A stretch of DNA of 64,000 nt, from the NCBI GenBank assembly GCA_002633025.1, contig NMRB01000534.1, positions 130,864-194,863 of the forward strand, written 5' to 3'. The position numbers were made by a program, and so were the translations under genes. Positions within the stretch are counted from its first letter, which is position 1. Each line of letters starts with the position of its first letter. Under the pieces are notes generated by a model. It saw nothing but the letters and a program-made list of their open reading frames with translations, had not been told where the DNA came from and ran no database searches. This DNA comes from Notospermus geniculatus. Lineage: Eukaryota > Nemertea > Pilidiophora > Heteronemertea > Lineidae. Shown here in pieces: positions 22,022-33,097 of the stretch.

Positions 22022-22316
22022 CGACCAGAGAGTGGGATTTAGGCATACACCTGGGACTTCAATGACAGCCATTGACCTATACAGCAGCTGAGTTCTGACA
22101 GCAGGATTTACATCTGGGACTTCAATGGCCACCATGAACCTACCACAGCTGCCGAGTTCTGACAGCGGGATTTACACCTGGGACTTCAATGGTAACCATG
22201 AACCTACCATAGCAGCTAAGTTCTGACAGTGGGATTTACACCTGGTACTTCAATGGCAACCATGAACCTACCACAGCAGCTCAGTTCTGACAGTGGGATT
22301 TGTGTCATGGACTTGC
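22022..22316 (+). repeat. Minisatellite of about 62 bp, array 2
   Basis: Four to five units of the same sequence as array 1, slightly longer (ggcaaccatgaacctaccac inserted), in the intron between exons 21698-21910 and 22368-22633. Confidence 0.8.
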
Positions 22317-22367
22317 ATGACAACTACCGGTATTGAACAACCAGACTAGCTAAGCTCTAACACTTAC

Positions 22368-22633
22368 TGATTTAATACTGGAGTGTAACTGTTCTTGTCT
22401 TCCTCAACAACGGAAACTATGAGAGCTATCAACTTGTGCCAGAAATCCAAACTTTTCATATTTGGTCCCTCCATTTGGTCCGGATGTGGCGTTTCATTCG
22501 GGTCAGTTTGGAATTCTCGTTGATAGAGTTCATAGCAATTGTCAAACAAGAACTGATAGGTGGACTTCATACAGGCTTTAACACAATCCTTCACAACAGT
22601 GCTTGCTCTTGGAGGCTGGGATAGCTCCTGAAC
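22368..22633 (-). CDS. unc13: UNC13 exon: [14 protein letters not shown] block
   Basis: A 266-nt exon, phase 0 to 2, the largest found here (acceptor GCTTCAG, donor GTAAGT). It encodes [20 protein letters not shown], then [40 protein letters not shown] and [20 protein letters not shown]. It ends SYTPVLN with two bases of a Gln codon. The [13 protein letters not shown] loop is the least conserved part and corresponds to a variable loop in Munc13-1. Confidence 0.97.
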
Positions 22634-23142
22634 CTGAAGCAAAAACAAAATTGATTAACAGTTATAGGCCTATCATTACCATTTTCCTAAATCAAGTCTA
22701 TAAGATTTTTGACAAAAAGAACTTTGAACGGGTTTGATTTTCATCGCCGAAGTTTTCCATGCGATAGAAATGGAACAATACGCATTTTCATTGCCGCACA
22801 TAGATAATAGTAGCTCTGCAGAATTTGTTCTGAAGGCATCCGAAGTGAATATGGGTTAATACAACAGAAACAGGACTCTGAAATTGGGGGAAGGTGTTGG
22901 AAATAATTGTGTGAGACTACACTCCTATCGTACCGTAAACTTGTAAGCAGCAATATGAGACGCGTACTGGAACAAAAGGCGGACAAAGGGAGACGTTTGC
23001 ACATCTGTACAAATGAGCACAAAACTAGGAATTCTACACTTCAAGAACCATTCAAGGTATTGGCGGCCATCTTGGACACCATCTTGGATTTGACAACTTT
23101 TCGGTTGTCTGATTTTGTAGATTTCAAGATACAGATCCAATA

Positions 23143-23322
23143 TTGACCCTCCACCACAAAACCAGTTGGAAATCGCATGGAAAATGAGCGTAAACGTACT
23201 GAGATGACACCAGGAGATAAGGAAAGAAACAGTATCACTCAGACTTCACAATAGACAGACAATACTGAATCCCAACTTGCCAACTTCGGAGGACTTCCGA
23301 CTGGTTTTGTGCTGGAGGGTCA
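23143..23322. mobile_element. TGAGATGACACCAGGAG element K1
   Basis: About 180 bp. The ends tgaccctccaccacaaaacc and ggttttgtgctggagggtca are inverted. The core includes gagatgacaccaggaga and cagacaatactgaa. Relatives with different ends are at 24626 and 38031. Confidence 0.7.
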
Positions 23323-23447
23323 CATATATTCCCTTCTAGTAGATACACTTCTAGTAGATATCAACGCTAACATGAAAGCGAAAACTTCTGGCAGTTAAAT
23401 GGCTCGACCAGAGCCATGAGTTCCTGTGATGGAATTCAGTCACTAAC

Positions 23448-23537
23448 CTTCATCCTAAAGAATGTGATACTTGTGAGAAGATCAACAGTTGATTTGAGAT
23501 CCTGTAACCGAGCTGGATCAGATGCTGGGAATGTATT
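23448..23537 (-). CDS. unc13: UNC13 exon: [23 protein letters not shown] block
   Basis: A 90-nt exon, phase 0-0 (acceptor CTCTTTTAG, donor GTTAGT), encoding [20 protein letters not shown], then [10 protein letters not shown]. Munc13-1 has [20 protein letters not shown] at this point. Confidence 0.96.
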
Positions 23538-23676
23538 CTAAAAGAGAAATATGGCAAAAATATGTCACGGCACCTCAGGAATTTATGTCTACTTCACGTT
23601 ACCTTTACCTTTTTACTCTTATCAGATCAAAAGAAGTGTTCTGGGTCGAAATTCATAAACATACTTTAGTCAAAGT

Positions 23677-24405
23677 GGGCCCATGTTCATAAAACTACTT
23701 AAGTCTAAGTGTGACACTTATCCTTTGTTCTGCACAGAAGATAAGTATCACACTCTGACTTAAAGTATATTTATGAATATGGACCCAGAAGTACATTTGA
23801 TACCCTGCCACTTAAGAATAGCATTTTGTGCACTTAAACTACTTAAGTCTAAGTGTGACTTAAGTCTAAGTGTGGCAAAGAGCCTATAGGCTCAAGACGC
23901 CTTCATGATGATGATGATGATGTGACACTAATGCGGGTGATCCACTGACTTGACGACGAGTTTACGATCAGTTGGCGACTTGTTCACGACGGCAGTCGTG
24001 AACAAGTCGTCAACTCGTCGTAAACTAGTCGCAAACTGATCGTAAAGAAATGACGTAACGTTGAAGCTGATCCACCGAAAAAATACGTCTGCTACAGAGG
24101 AAACTTTACGACGAGTTGACGACTAGTTTGCGACCAAATCAAACATGTTAGATCGCGTCGTCAACTCGTCGCAAACTAGTCGTCAACAAATTTCAGTCGT
24201 GAACGAATCGCAAACCCGTCGTGAACGAATCGTGAATGCTGATCCACCTGCCACGATTTTTCGTCGTCAACTAGTCGCAAACCCGTCGTGAACAAGTCGC
24301 CAACTGATCGTAAACTCGTCGTAAAGTCGGTGGATCACCCGCATTATCCTTCGTTCAAAACAAAAGATAAGTATCACACTTTGACTTAAGAATGTTTATG
24401 AATAT
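23677..24405. repeat. Acttaagtctaagtgtgac palindrome hosting the 23940 element
   Basis: The left part holds gcccatgttcataaaactac, tcaaagtg and gataagtatcacactctgac. The right part, after the 23940-24342 insert, resumes with aagataagtatcacactttg and gaatgtttatgaatatgg. Several internal copies of acttaagtctaagtgtg occur at 23690-23870. Confidence 0.6.
23940..24342. mobile_element. 403-bp foldback built from GTCGTNAAC motifs
   Basis: The ends gcgggtgatccactgacttg and gtcggtggatcacccgcatt are inverted. The interior repeats short words such as cgtcgtcaactagtcgcaaa and cgtgaacaagtcg many times on both strands, so many alternative stems are possible. It sits inside another palindrome (23677-24405). 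Confidence 0.72.
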
Positions 24406-24503
24406 GGTCTTCACGATGACTTTGGTAGAGTTTAGTTGACACAAAATTGAGTCATCAACGTCTAACGATGGTAGCTTCTCAACATTTCACCAGATGAACT
24501 CAC

Positions 24504-24572
24504 CCGATACACAGAAAGATCTATTCGAAGTGAATTGTGTAGCTGATCTAATAATTTAACAAACTTCTCTTT
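24504..24572 (-). CDS. unc13: UNC13 exon: [19 protein letters not shown] block
   Basis: A 69-nt exon, phase 0-0 (acceptor TGTTTTTCAG, donor GTGAGT), encoding [20 protein letters not shown], then VYR. It is a short helical segment of MUN between the HTTAST block and the NTFPAS block. Confidence 0.95.
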
Positions 24573-24625
24573 CTGAAAAACAGAAAAGAAATACATATGT
24601 AGATTCCTTAACCATATCAGAATAT

Positions 24626-24820
24626 GTGAGTCGCTCCGGCAAAACCAGACGCTTGTTCAGAAGTTGAGCCTCAATGAACTAAGATGACACCAGGAGAGAA
24701 TGGAAGAAATAGATTCTGTCAGATTTCATAATAGGCAGACAATATTGAAACTGACAAACATCTGGTCTCAACCTGCCAAGGTAAGAGCGACAAGCCTCTG
24801 GTTTTGCCAGAGCGGCTCAC
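24626..24820. mobile_element. TGAGATGACACCAGGAG element K2
   Basis: The ends gtgagtcgctccggcaaaac and gttttgccagagcggctcac are inverted and differ from those of K1, while the core (aagatgacaccaggaga, ggcagacaatattgaa) is the same. Confidence 0.7.
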
Positions 24821-25022
24821 GGGTATGTGAACCTGTGGCCTGTTGATGAACATTGATCCCGATATTAAAATGCATCAAATGGCTCATTGTTTTTTTCTAC
24901 CTAGTTATTATGGCTGCAAGCAGGTTCAGAGAAGTGTAACCATAAAGTGTAACTAATATCATGATATAAACACTCCAGGCATTGGCTGGTACCAAAGAAG
25001 GTCATCGTCATTGCATTGGAAG

Positions 25023-25269
25023 TACAGTACAGGTCACAATTGACATCCCTACGGTTTCGCGTAAGTTACGCATAACTCACGGCTTTGGTTTCGCGTAACT
25101 CACTGCGTAGCTCACCAAAATCGCATAACTCACCTCATAAATCACTGCGTAGCTAGCGAAATTCGCATAACTCACCTCGTAAGTTACGCGTAAGATAGCG
25201 CGTGAGTTGTTGCGTAAGTTACGCGCAACTTACGCGAATGTACGGATGTCAATTGTGACCTGTACTGTA
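25023..25269. mobile_element. TACAGTACAGGTCACAATTGAC element rich in gcgtaa motifs
   Basis: Ends tacagtacaggtcacaattg and caattgtgacctgtactgta are perfectly inverted over at least 25 bp. The interior is a patchwork of cgtaactcac and gcgtaagttacgc motifs on both strands. The extreme ends (tacagtac and cacaattgac) match the CAATTGACCT family although the inside is unrelated. Confidence 0.75.
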
Positions 25270-25299
25270 GGTTGTAATGATTGTAATATAATGATTTCA

Positions 25300-25557
<258 letters not shown>

Positions 25558-25656
25558 TCAATGTTGCCAGACAAGACAACAACAGACAAACTGTGAACTT
25601 TGTGAGGGACCAAAGTCAAGGGTCAGAATATTTTGTCATGAGGCACATTGACTTAC

Positions 25657-25817
25657 GTCATGGCTTGATATATGGATTCAATGCCGTATCGCATGGCAAA
25701 CTCATCCACAATCTCTTGAGCTGGTTCTTCGAAGTACACTTTCCAACCTTCATCCCCCTTGGCGTCGGGCAACTTCACCTGACCTCCAGCCTGCTCGCAG
25801 AGGTAATGGAATAGATT
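25657..25817 (-). CDS. unc13: UNC13 exon: start of MUN domain
   Basis: A 161-nt exon, phase 0 to 2 (acceptor CCTGTTTTCAG, donor GTAAGT). It encodes [20 protein letters not shown], then [20 protein letters not shown] and [14 protein letters not shown]. This is the first helical block of MUN, the rod that bridges membranes and catalyses SNARE assembly. A plus-strand ORF over the same bases is its antisense shadow. Confidence 0.97.
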
Positions 25818-25923
25818 CTGAAAACAGGAGAAGGAAATTAGGAAAGTGATTCAAGAACCACCAAAGGTAAAGTATGCAACATCTCAGTCATCTGAAATAA
25901 AGCGAACTAAGAAAATAGTGCCA

Positions 25924-26276
25924 TTTAGGCCCCTATTACATATAGCTGTACGCTATTCAGTATTCGCTATTCGATATATGGACGGTATACTTTTGAAGTG
26001 AATAGCATGCCCTCAGAATAGTTGTCTTAGGCTTCTGTTACATAGGAGTATACGGTATACGAATACACCGATTAACAAAGGCTTCCCGAGGATTCACGAC
26101 CGTGAAGCCATTGTTAACCAGCGTTTTCCTATACCATATACTTCTATGTAAGGGAAGCCTTATGTAAACCACTCTCATTGAAATATCCTTGCTCGATTCA
26201 CACTATACGCGTGCCCTACGAAACGTGCCTAGAATACCGAATAGCGTATACATAGCTCTATGTAATAGGGGCCTTA
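25924..26276. mobile_element. 353-bp TAGGCCCCTATTACATA foldback element
   Basis: The ends ttaggcccctattacatata and tatgtaataggggccttagt are inverted. The arms include gctattcagtattcgc and aataccgaatagcg. It lies in the intron between C2B-MUN exons 26803 and 25657. Confidence 0.72.
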
Positions 26277-26407
26277 GTGGGTCGTGACGTTCCGTTTGCT
26301 CATTTGCAGACTCCTCTACAGATGGTAACCACACTCTGCACTCATTTGCAGACTGCAACATCCAGTGAAATTATGTGACGTAGCACTCGGGAGGCATACA
26401 TACTGTG

Positions 26408-27021
<614 letters not shown>

Positions 27022-27145
27022 TTACATGTAGCTAGTGTCACAGAGATTATAAAATTTTCAGTTAAGGTCATATCTTCAGAGGACGACCTATTCATGAGCC
27101 ACAACAATAGTCTTTACAAATCCTCAAAGTTACATTTTCCAAAAG

Positions 27146-27443
27146 TACAGTACGCTGCACAATTGACCTCCCTTCCGCGCCGCGCACCATCCGCGTACCA
27201 CATGCAGCGTCATGCACGTACCGTCCTCGTATCTTCCGTGGACGTCGCGTGGCGTGGACGTCGCGTGGCGTCATGGAAGGCACGTAGTGAAGACGTAACG
27301 TCATTTGCCCATGGTGCGCGGATGTCACGCAGCAGAGACGCGTGACGCACTCGCACCATATGCAGTGAACTGAAGCGTACCCTCCGCGTGACGTCCGTGG
27401 AAGGTATGCGGATAAAGATAGGTCAATTTTGCAACGTACTGTA
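27146..27443. mobile_element. CAATTGACCT inverted-repeat element, copy 3
   Basis: Ends tacagtacgctgcacaattg and caattttgcaacgtactgta are a clean inverted pair. The inside carries a short direct duplication, gacgtcgcgtggcgt, at about 27241-27270. Confidence 0.78.
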
Positions 27444-27752
27444 CATACATGTATTCTCAAGCATGTTGAAATAAATTCCATTGAGTTCATTGTATCAACT
27501 TAAACCGAACACTACAAACCAGAAAATTATAGTCGCAAAGTGGGAGAACATCATTGACTAAATATACCACCTTTTACACCATTTTCCACCTATGATAACT
27601 CAGAAACTGGACAGCTAAACAATGTGATATTCTTTTTACGACGTGATTCAAAACATATATTGATATCTATACACCGAGTTTTTATGACCTTGTCACAAAA
27701 ATTGATTGTACTAGTGATAATATCCAACAACAAAGTGGAAAGAAAGAGGTTA

Positions 27753-27935
27753 TTATTTGACGTTGCCGACGTCACAGATGACGCAACGGCAATCTCGGTG
27801 ACATCATGACGTCAAAAGGCATGAACAGCATTGTTATTCTCGTTATTATCTTGATATTTCGAAATTCGGGCTTCGTAAGGACACTTCCCAGGTCAGTCTG
27901 CATCTGCATACCAAGTTTGGCAGCGATCCGTTGGT
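27753..27935. repeat. GACGTTGCCGACGTCACAGATGACG dispersed repeat, copy 1
   Basis: It matches 46530-46705 in reverse orientation (gacgtcaaaaggc, cttcgtaaggacacttccca, gcataccaagtttggc). It contains several TGACGTCA-like words. It is non-coding. Confidence 0.62.
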
Positions 27936-28106
27936 CAGTCTTGGAGAAAATCGCGAGCAAACAAACAAACTCTTGTCAAATTTTAGTATGATGATACTGA
28001 ACGGGCTTGAAAATGCCAGTGAATTTAATGGTGTTAACTTTCTGTTCTTTAACAAGTTCAATGACTTAGTATTAACTCATATTGGCCTTTATTTTACTTC
28101 ATTTAT

Positions 28107-28287
28107 GTGAGGCGGTCTAGGAAAACCCTCGGATGTTGCCTTTGAGGAAAGTGTTAATGGCCTTGGCGAACCCGCGCATTTCAATAGCTGAAATGTCAGC
28201 TAAACATAGCAGATCAATGCACAGGCAATCTGACAGCCCTTGTTGATCATTCAGCGACTTCCGACGGGTTTTCCTAGACCGCCACAC
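28107..28287. mobile_element. GGTCTAGGAAAACCC inverted-repeat element, intact copy
   Basis: Ends gtgaggcggtctaggaaaac and gttttcctagaccgccacac form terminal inverted repeats of about 20 bp on an element of about 180 bp with no ORF. The inside includes gcagatcaatgcacaggcaa. This is a non-autonomous DNA-transposon layout in the intron between exons 8 and 9. Confidence 0.75.
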
Positions 28288-28720
28288 ATATTTCCATTGG
28301 GTACAACAATTAAAATTCACCTCTTTCTTTCCAACATTTACAAAGTGACAAACCTGCTTGTGAACTGCAGACTTCTCTACACTAAATGCATTAAACAATT
28401 CTTTCGAAATAAGTTTGAATTTATCTGAATAAGTCGGGAAGAACTAATGGCTCAACCACCCTAAAGTAAAACACCTTGATTAGGTGAAAGAATAGATTTC
28501 CTTCTCCAAAGCAAAACATACAGGGAAGGGACAAAATAAGTTGGGGATGGGAGAAAAACACAACCAGGGAAAAGAAAGGATGAAATTTTGTTGATGTGAC
28601 AGCAAACATATTGTTGACCCTCCACCCCACTAATTTCATTCGTCCAAAATAATGACCATGCCCAAAATCACCCCTTGTAATGTTTTTGCCATATCAAAAT
28701 GTTTCAGATTTGTTCACAAT

Positions 28721-29001
28721 ACAGTACGTTGCACAACTGACCTCCCTTCTTTGTCGCACACCTTCTGCGTACCACGTGCAGCGTCATGCGTGTACCGTCC
28801 TCGTATCTTCCGCAGACGTCGCGCGCCGCCATGAAAGGCACGCAGTGAAGACGTAACGTCATTCACCCGTGGTGCCCGGACGTCACGCAGAAGAGACGCG
28901 TGACGCACCCGTACCATATGCAATGAACTGAAGCGTACCTTCCGCATGATGTACGCGGAAGGTACGTAGATAAAGGCAGGTCAATTGTGCAATGTACTGT
29001 A
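28721..29001. mobile_element. CAATTGACCT inverted-repeat element, copy 4
   Basis: Ends tacagtacgttgcacaactg and caattgtgcaatgtactgta are inverted, with the same internal words as the copy at 27146. It is the best preserved copy. Confidence 0.8.
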
Positions 29002-29227
29002 GTTTCTATACACTGCCCAAAATATCTGCAAAACGTCTAAGATTTTCAGGAAGAAGTTTTTTGGAAAAAAATATGGCAAATACGTTCCCAAGAAGTGGTT
29101 TCTCTCTTGCCTACTTCATTCAAGGGTTACTGCAGTAGCATAATGCACAATGATGCATGATGATTAGATCCATAACCTTAGGAGATGCCATGTTTCCATC
29201 TGACTTTTTCCACCAGGTGACAATGCC

Positions 29228-29445
29228 ACAAATTGATGTAAACGACAAAGATCTGTGCACTTCCGCCGAAATCTGAATCATCGCCTTGGTCTGAATGACG
29301 CAAACAACCCCACGACAGTGACTTTGAAGACGCTGCGTCAGAGTTGTCCATAACTGAATCATGGATTGCGTCACATCACCCAGTTTCAGATCGAGGTTCT
29401 GGTTGAGATTTCGGTGGAAGTGCGCAGATCTGCAAATTCAAGAAT
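29228..29445. mobile_element. CTCAAATTGACGTAAACG inverted-repeat element, copy 3
   Basis: A slightly shorter copy with arms acaaattgatgtaaacgaca and tctgcaaattcaagaat. The central aatcatggattgcgtcac is shared. Confidence 0.72.
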
Positions 29446-29574
29446 CACCTATCCATTGCTCAGGTCAAACATGCTTGATTCTCATTGCTCCTTGCTCATC
29501 GCAATATGGCAACACCTCGTGTGCAGTAAAAGCAATGGTTGCTTGCAGTAGGCCGATGCTGGCACGAGCAATAC

Positions 29575-30028
29575 AATGAGGAACCGGAGGAACTAATCCG
29601 TGACGTGGCGTTGACGAACAACTCAGTTAGAACTATGAGGACGAAAGTCAAGCCAACGTTATTTGCCATTTAATTCTGAAACTACACCCTACCGGTACTT
29701 CTAGGCCTAATATACCTGAAGTAGTCCATTGGATTTCGAATTTTACACGTTCACCATCAAGTATAGGACTCACTCAATGTACATGTATCTGAATGTTTTC
29801 AAACGAAAATTCAAGTGGGAATTACATGTTGAATTTCATCAATAAAATTGACTATTTAGCGTAAACAACAGACCGAAGAGCAATGTCACTGGTTCGGAAT
29901 GACGCATCGCACATAACGTCACAAACGATGCGCGATGTCAATGACGTTTTCAACGTCGCAACGCATGCGCTTTTGTGTTAAAACTGAGTTGTTCCCAGTG
30001 CCTCCTTCAGGCACGCCGGTTCCCAATT
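29575..30028. mobile_element. AATGAGGAACCGG element, copy 3 (diverged)
   Basis: The ends aatgaggaaccggaggaact and gcacgccggttcccaatt keep the termini, but the inside differs from copies 1 and 2. It is longer and contains gacgcatcgcacataacgtc. Confidence 0.62.
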
Positions 30029-30454
30029 GGGCTTAAGAAAAGACTGATGGGAACATGGCTATAGAGAAGGATATTGAAGGCTCAACAAATGGAGTGGAAA
30101 TACAGAGAAGTTAACCAAACAGGAAGAAACATTCTAGTGAGAGACAAAAAGTGAAAATCATTACATTGATCGGGTGAAACAATAATTCCGTTTTTACCTT
30201 GGTCTGAACAGACCAGGGTAAAAAGATGTTACTTTCATAAATATCTGATTGATAGAAAATATGGTGGTGACCTGATGGCACCGTCAGAAAAATTTGAGCT
30301 GATCTTAGTATAAAGTGTCAAACACTTGTAAAATTGGATCTACACAGCAAGATATACGTAAACAATTAAATATTTGCGTATGAAAGAAACAATTAAGTAC
30401 ATGCTAGTGCAAAGGTGTTGCTGCCACCAATAGGGATGACCTTGACCTACTGAC

Positions 30455-30582
30455 CTAGATTGTACCATACATCCATTTCACCACTCAAAGTTCTCACTTC
30501 GATAATTGTCTGACCGAGAAAATCATCTGATTCTCGTGTCAATTTTGACTTTAATTTGGCCTTAATATCTTCATCTTCGTCC
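30455..30582 (-). CDS. unc13: UNC13 alternative exon 8b (duplicate of 8a)
   Basis: A 128-nt exon, phase 2 to 1 (acceptor GGCTTCTTTCAG, donor GTCAGT). It encodes [20 protein letters not shown], then [22 protein letters not shown]. It agrees with 8a at 37 of 42 residues. All five changes (N/E, F/I, R/K, Q/S, R/K) lie in calcium loop 3 and its helix. Of the 37 shared residues, 23 use different codons, so the duplication is old and both copies have been kept by selection on the protein. Confidence 0.95.
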
Positions 30583-30670
30583 CTGAAAGAAGCCGGTTAA
30601 TTGGTCGAATCCTGAGAGGTAAAAGTTTATTATTGCTGAAAAGGAAAGAACTCCAAGCAGATGGACCCAC

Positions 30671-30798
30671 CTAAGTTGTACCAAACATCCATTTCACCAC
30701 TAAGGGTGCGTACTTCAATTATCGTCTGTCCCAGAAAATCGTCAGACTCCCGGGTTAACCTTTGCCTTAACTTCGCTTTAAAATCATTGTCTTCATCC
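30671..30798 (-). CDS. unc13: UNC13 alternative exon 8a (C2B loop 3 and C-terminal strands)
   Basis: A 128-nt exon, phase 2 to 1 (acceptor ATATTTCCAG, donor GTGGGT). It encodes [20 protein letters not shown], then [22 protein letters not shown]. The DED motif gives the loop-3 calcium ligands. The basic KAKLRQRL stretch corresponds to the unusual amphipathic helix in the Munc13-1 C2B loop that tunes phosphoinositide binding. A duplicate with equal length and phase starts after only 88 bases. One or the other must be used to keep the frame. Confidence 0.96.
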
Positions 30799-31113
30799 CT
30801 GGAAATATAACGGTTGCCAAGGTGACTGGTGATCAACTATTGTTACTATGGCAACGACATGCACCACAGTTGATCATGGTGACCAACTCTATGGGAGTGG
30901 CATGCGGTTAAGTTCGGTGGTTGGGTTCTACCATTGCGACGAACTACTGTCATTACTTAGGCAACCACATGCGCAGAGTTGACAACAGGGATGACCTTGG
31001 TGACGACACGTAGATAAATGTTCAAAGATGCAAGGGAACAAGTAACCAGTCCTACAGTTTGAGTATTGGTAACGTTGAAAGAAGACCCAAAATTCACATC
31101 CTTTTTGAGAAAN

Positions 31114-31120
31114 NNNNNNC
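31114..31120. other. Seven-N run (assembly uncertainty)
   Basis: Unknown bases in the intron between exons 36686-36727 and 30671-30798. Single Ns are also at 4511 and 33622. None touches a placed exon. Confidence 0.95.
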
Positions 31121-31144
31121 CCTAGGCTCTCCCCAATGGGACCC

Positions 31145-31295
31145 TAGCCCACTGCCTCAATAGGTGTCACTAGTAGTTAAATCTATTGAAATGAAACTGA
31201 CATCCCGTCCTGATCAATTTCCCACACAAAAGGCGTCCATTGTATAGGACCGAGTTTCAGTGTGCTTCCCTCTATTGTAGCTAGGATCTCCATTC
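31145..31295 (+). repeat. Dispersed repeat shared with 44745-44877
   Basis: Both stretches contain tattgaaatgaaactgacat and aaggcgtccattgtatagga followed by ctctat-gtag. It lies directly after the assembly gap at 31114-31120. No inverted ends were found. Confidence 0.6.
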
Positions 31296-31429
31296 AAATT
31301 AGTGCCAATAAATATGCCATTGAGAGCAATTCACAGTTAGATTGGTGTACTGAAGGCAAATATCCCAGTATTCTTCAAACACTCTTGATCTGACTGCCTC
31401 CTCGGATCAGGTTGTCTGCAGAGCTACGT

Positions 31430-31858
31430 TCAACACGTAAACCAGGCCTCACAAGAGGTTGACCGCCACCTTGTTTTTGGAACGGCAGGATTTTCAAAAT
31501 GTTTGAAATTTTCACAGCGGTTCTCAAAACCGGGAATCACCGAGTTGCTACCTTGTTGTCACCTTTCACATCCCTTCAGAACCGCTGAAAAAATGGCTAC
31601 CGTCTTATTGCCCCCAACACCCTTGTGACCACCTCGCAATATCCCCTAGAACGCAAATGGACCGTACATGACCATGTTAACACCGCATAACACCACATTT
31701 GACCGCAGTTCTACCGTATATCTACCTTGCTGACAACCGCATCACCACCTTATCCACACTGTGTTTTCACTTACTTCTACCAAACCAAACCGACATCATT
31801 TTGGGCGATTCAGCACGGTTTTGAACTGCCTTCAGAACCGTCCCCGTGTGAGGCCTGC
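31430..31858. mobile_element. CAGGCCTCACA-ended element
   Basis: The ends ccaggcctcacaagaggttg and ccccgtgtgaggcctgctca are inverted over about 12-15 bp. The interior holds repeated ggttctcaaaaccg / tcagaaccg words. It is about 430 bp long. Confidence 0.55.
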
Positions 31859-31895
31859 TCAACTCTCAAATGACTACCTGGTACACATACTAGAT

Positions 31896-31973
31896 TCATT
31901 CCCCCACAATATGCTTTTGCCAATACCAGTATTCATTCCCCCACAATATGCTTTTGCCAATACCAGTATTCAT
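31896..31973 (+). repeat. 38-bp tandem duplication
   Basis: cattcccccacaatatgctt + ttgccaataccagtatt occurs twice without change. Confidence 0.8.
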
Positions 31974-32586
31974 ATTTTAGAATACGTATTTTGGTTCACA
32001 ATTGTTGCTCCAAGAATTAAGAAAACAAGAAATGCAAGCAAACAAATGCCAGAATATCAACAGCTGTGCATTTTGCGTTACGAAAAACAAAAGTCATTCA
32101 TTAACTGATTTATTGATAGTCATTCATTTATATTTCATGACCGGTTATCAATGACTCTCACTCCCAATACCCGGTAACTGTAAAAACGTGGTTACTATGA
32201 CAACAATAAACATTTATCCACGGTCACCAGGATTTCTCACACTACTACGTTCAAAACTATGTTACCAACACTACGAAAGCTCTAGGAATTCCACAAATTT
32301 CACAAAACGACAGTAGAGGTCAGAAGAGGCAATGTCAGTCATGCTTGGGAACAAGCTTATGGGTCATCTACATGAGGTTTCTATTATGTATAAAATCCTA
32401 AAAGCGAAGGCAAAAATTGACAGCTACAACAAATACAAGATATTAGTCATTGGCAAAATCTATGCCTCACACCAATTAGGTTACAGGTTGAAGCCCAGGA
32501 TGCCATGGCTGTACCCAGTAGAGGGCAATCCCTTGTTGACATCATAGGTTTTCTCCAGAGGGACTGGTTTCCTTCTATATTGCATA

Positions 32587-33097
32587 GATATTAACATAAA
32601 GGAATCAAACATAAAGGTTTAACTGCGAACGATGAAGTAACTGAGGGATACACTTCATGTGTTGCCACCAGATGTCTCTCACTGCCTGAATTTTGGCTTT
32701 CGGTAATAGGCAGGAGCTTCAACTTTTTTTGCGGTAGTGGGGTACATGAATCTATCAATTTGATGCCTTGAATTCCATTTCTGAGGATAACAGAGCTATT
32801 TTCAGCACAATTAGTGTTCCATGTGCAAATGTACGTTAGCCTATTCAAATGAACACAGATGACCCTGCGCTCTCATCGTTCGTGGGGTTCTCATTAATTC
32901 AGTCCTTTTGTATCATAAGATCAACTCATCGGAATTCAACAAAATTTGCAGAAAAACTGCAGAAGGGTCTTGCCTATCATATGGAGGAGACAGAATGCAA
33001 ATCTGTTAAGGTTTAAAGGGATACTGTCCACATTTATAAAATGCTAAATTTGTAACTTGAACCTTTATGTTTGATTCCTTTATGATATTAACCAGTG
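32587..33097. mobile_element. AACATAAAGGAATCAAACATAAAGG foldback element
   Basis: An inverted arm of about 38 bp at 32587-32625 returns at 33058-33096 (acctttatgtttgattcctt). The region between has no inverted partner and no clear gene. Confidence 0.6.

Noticed and set aside
30455-30582. The possibility that exon 8b (or 5b) is a dead duplicate.
   Set aside because: Both copies keep open frames, both splice sites and conserved residues despite heavy synonymous change, which a dead copy would not show.
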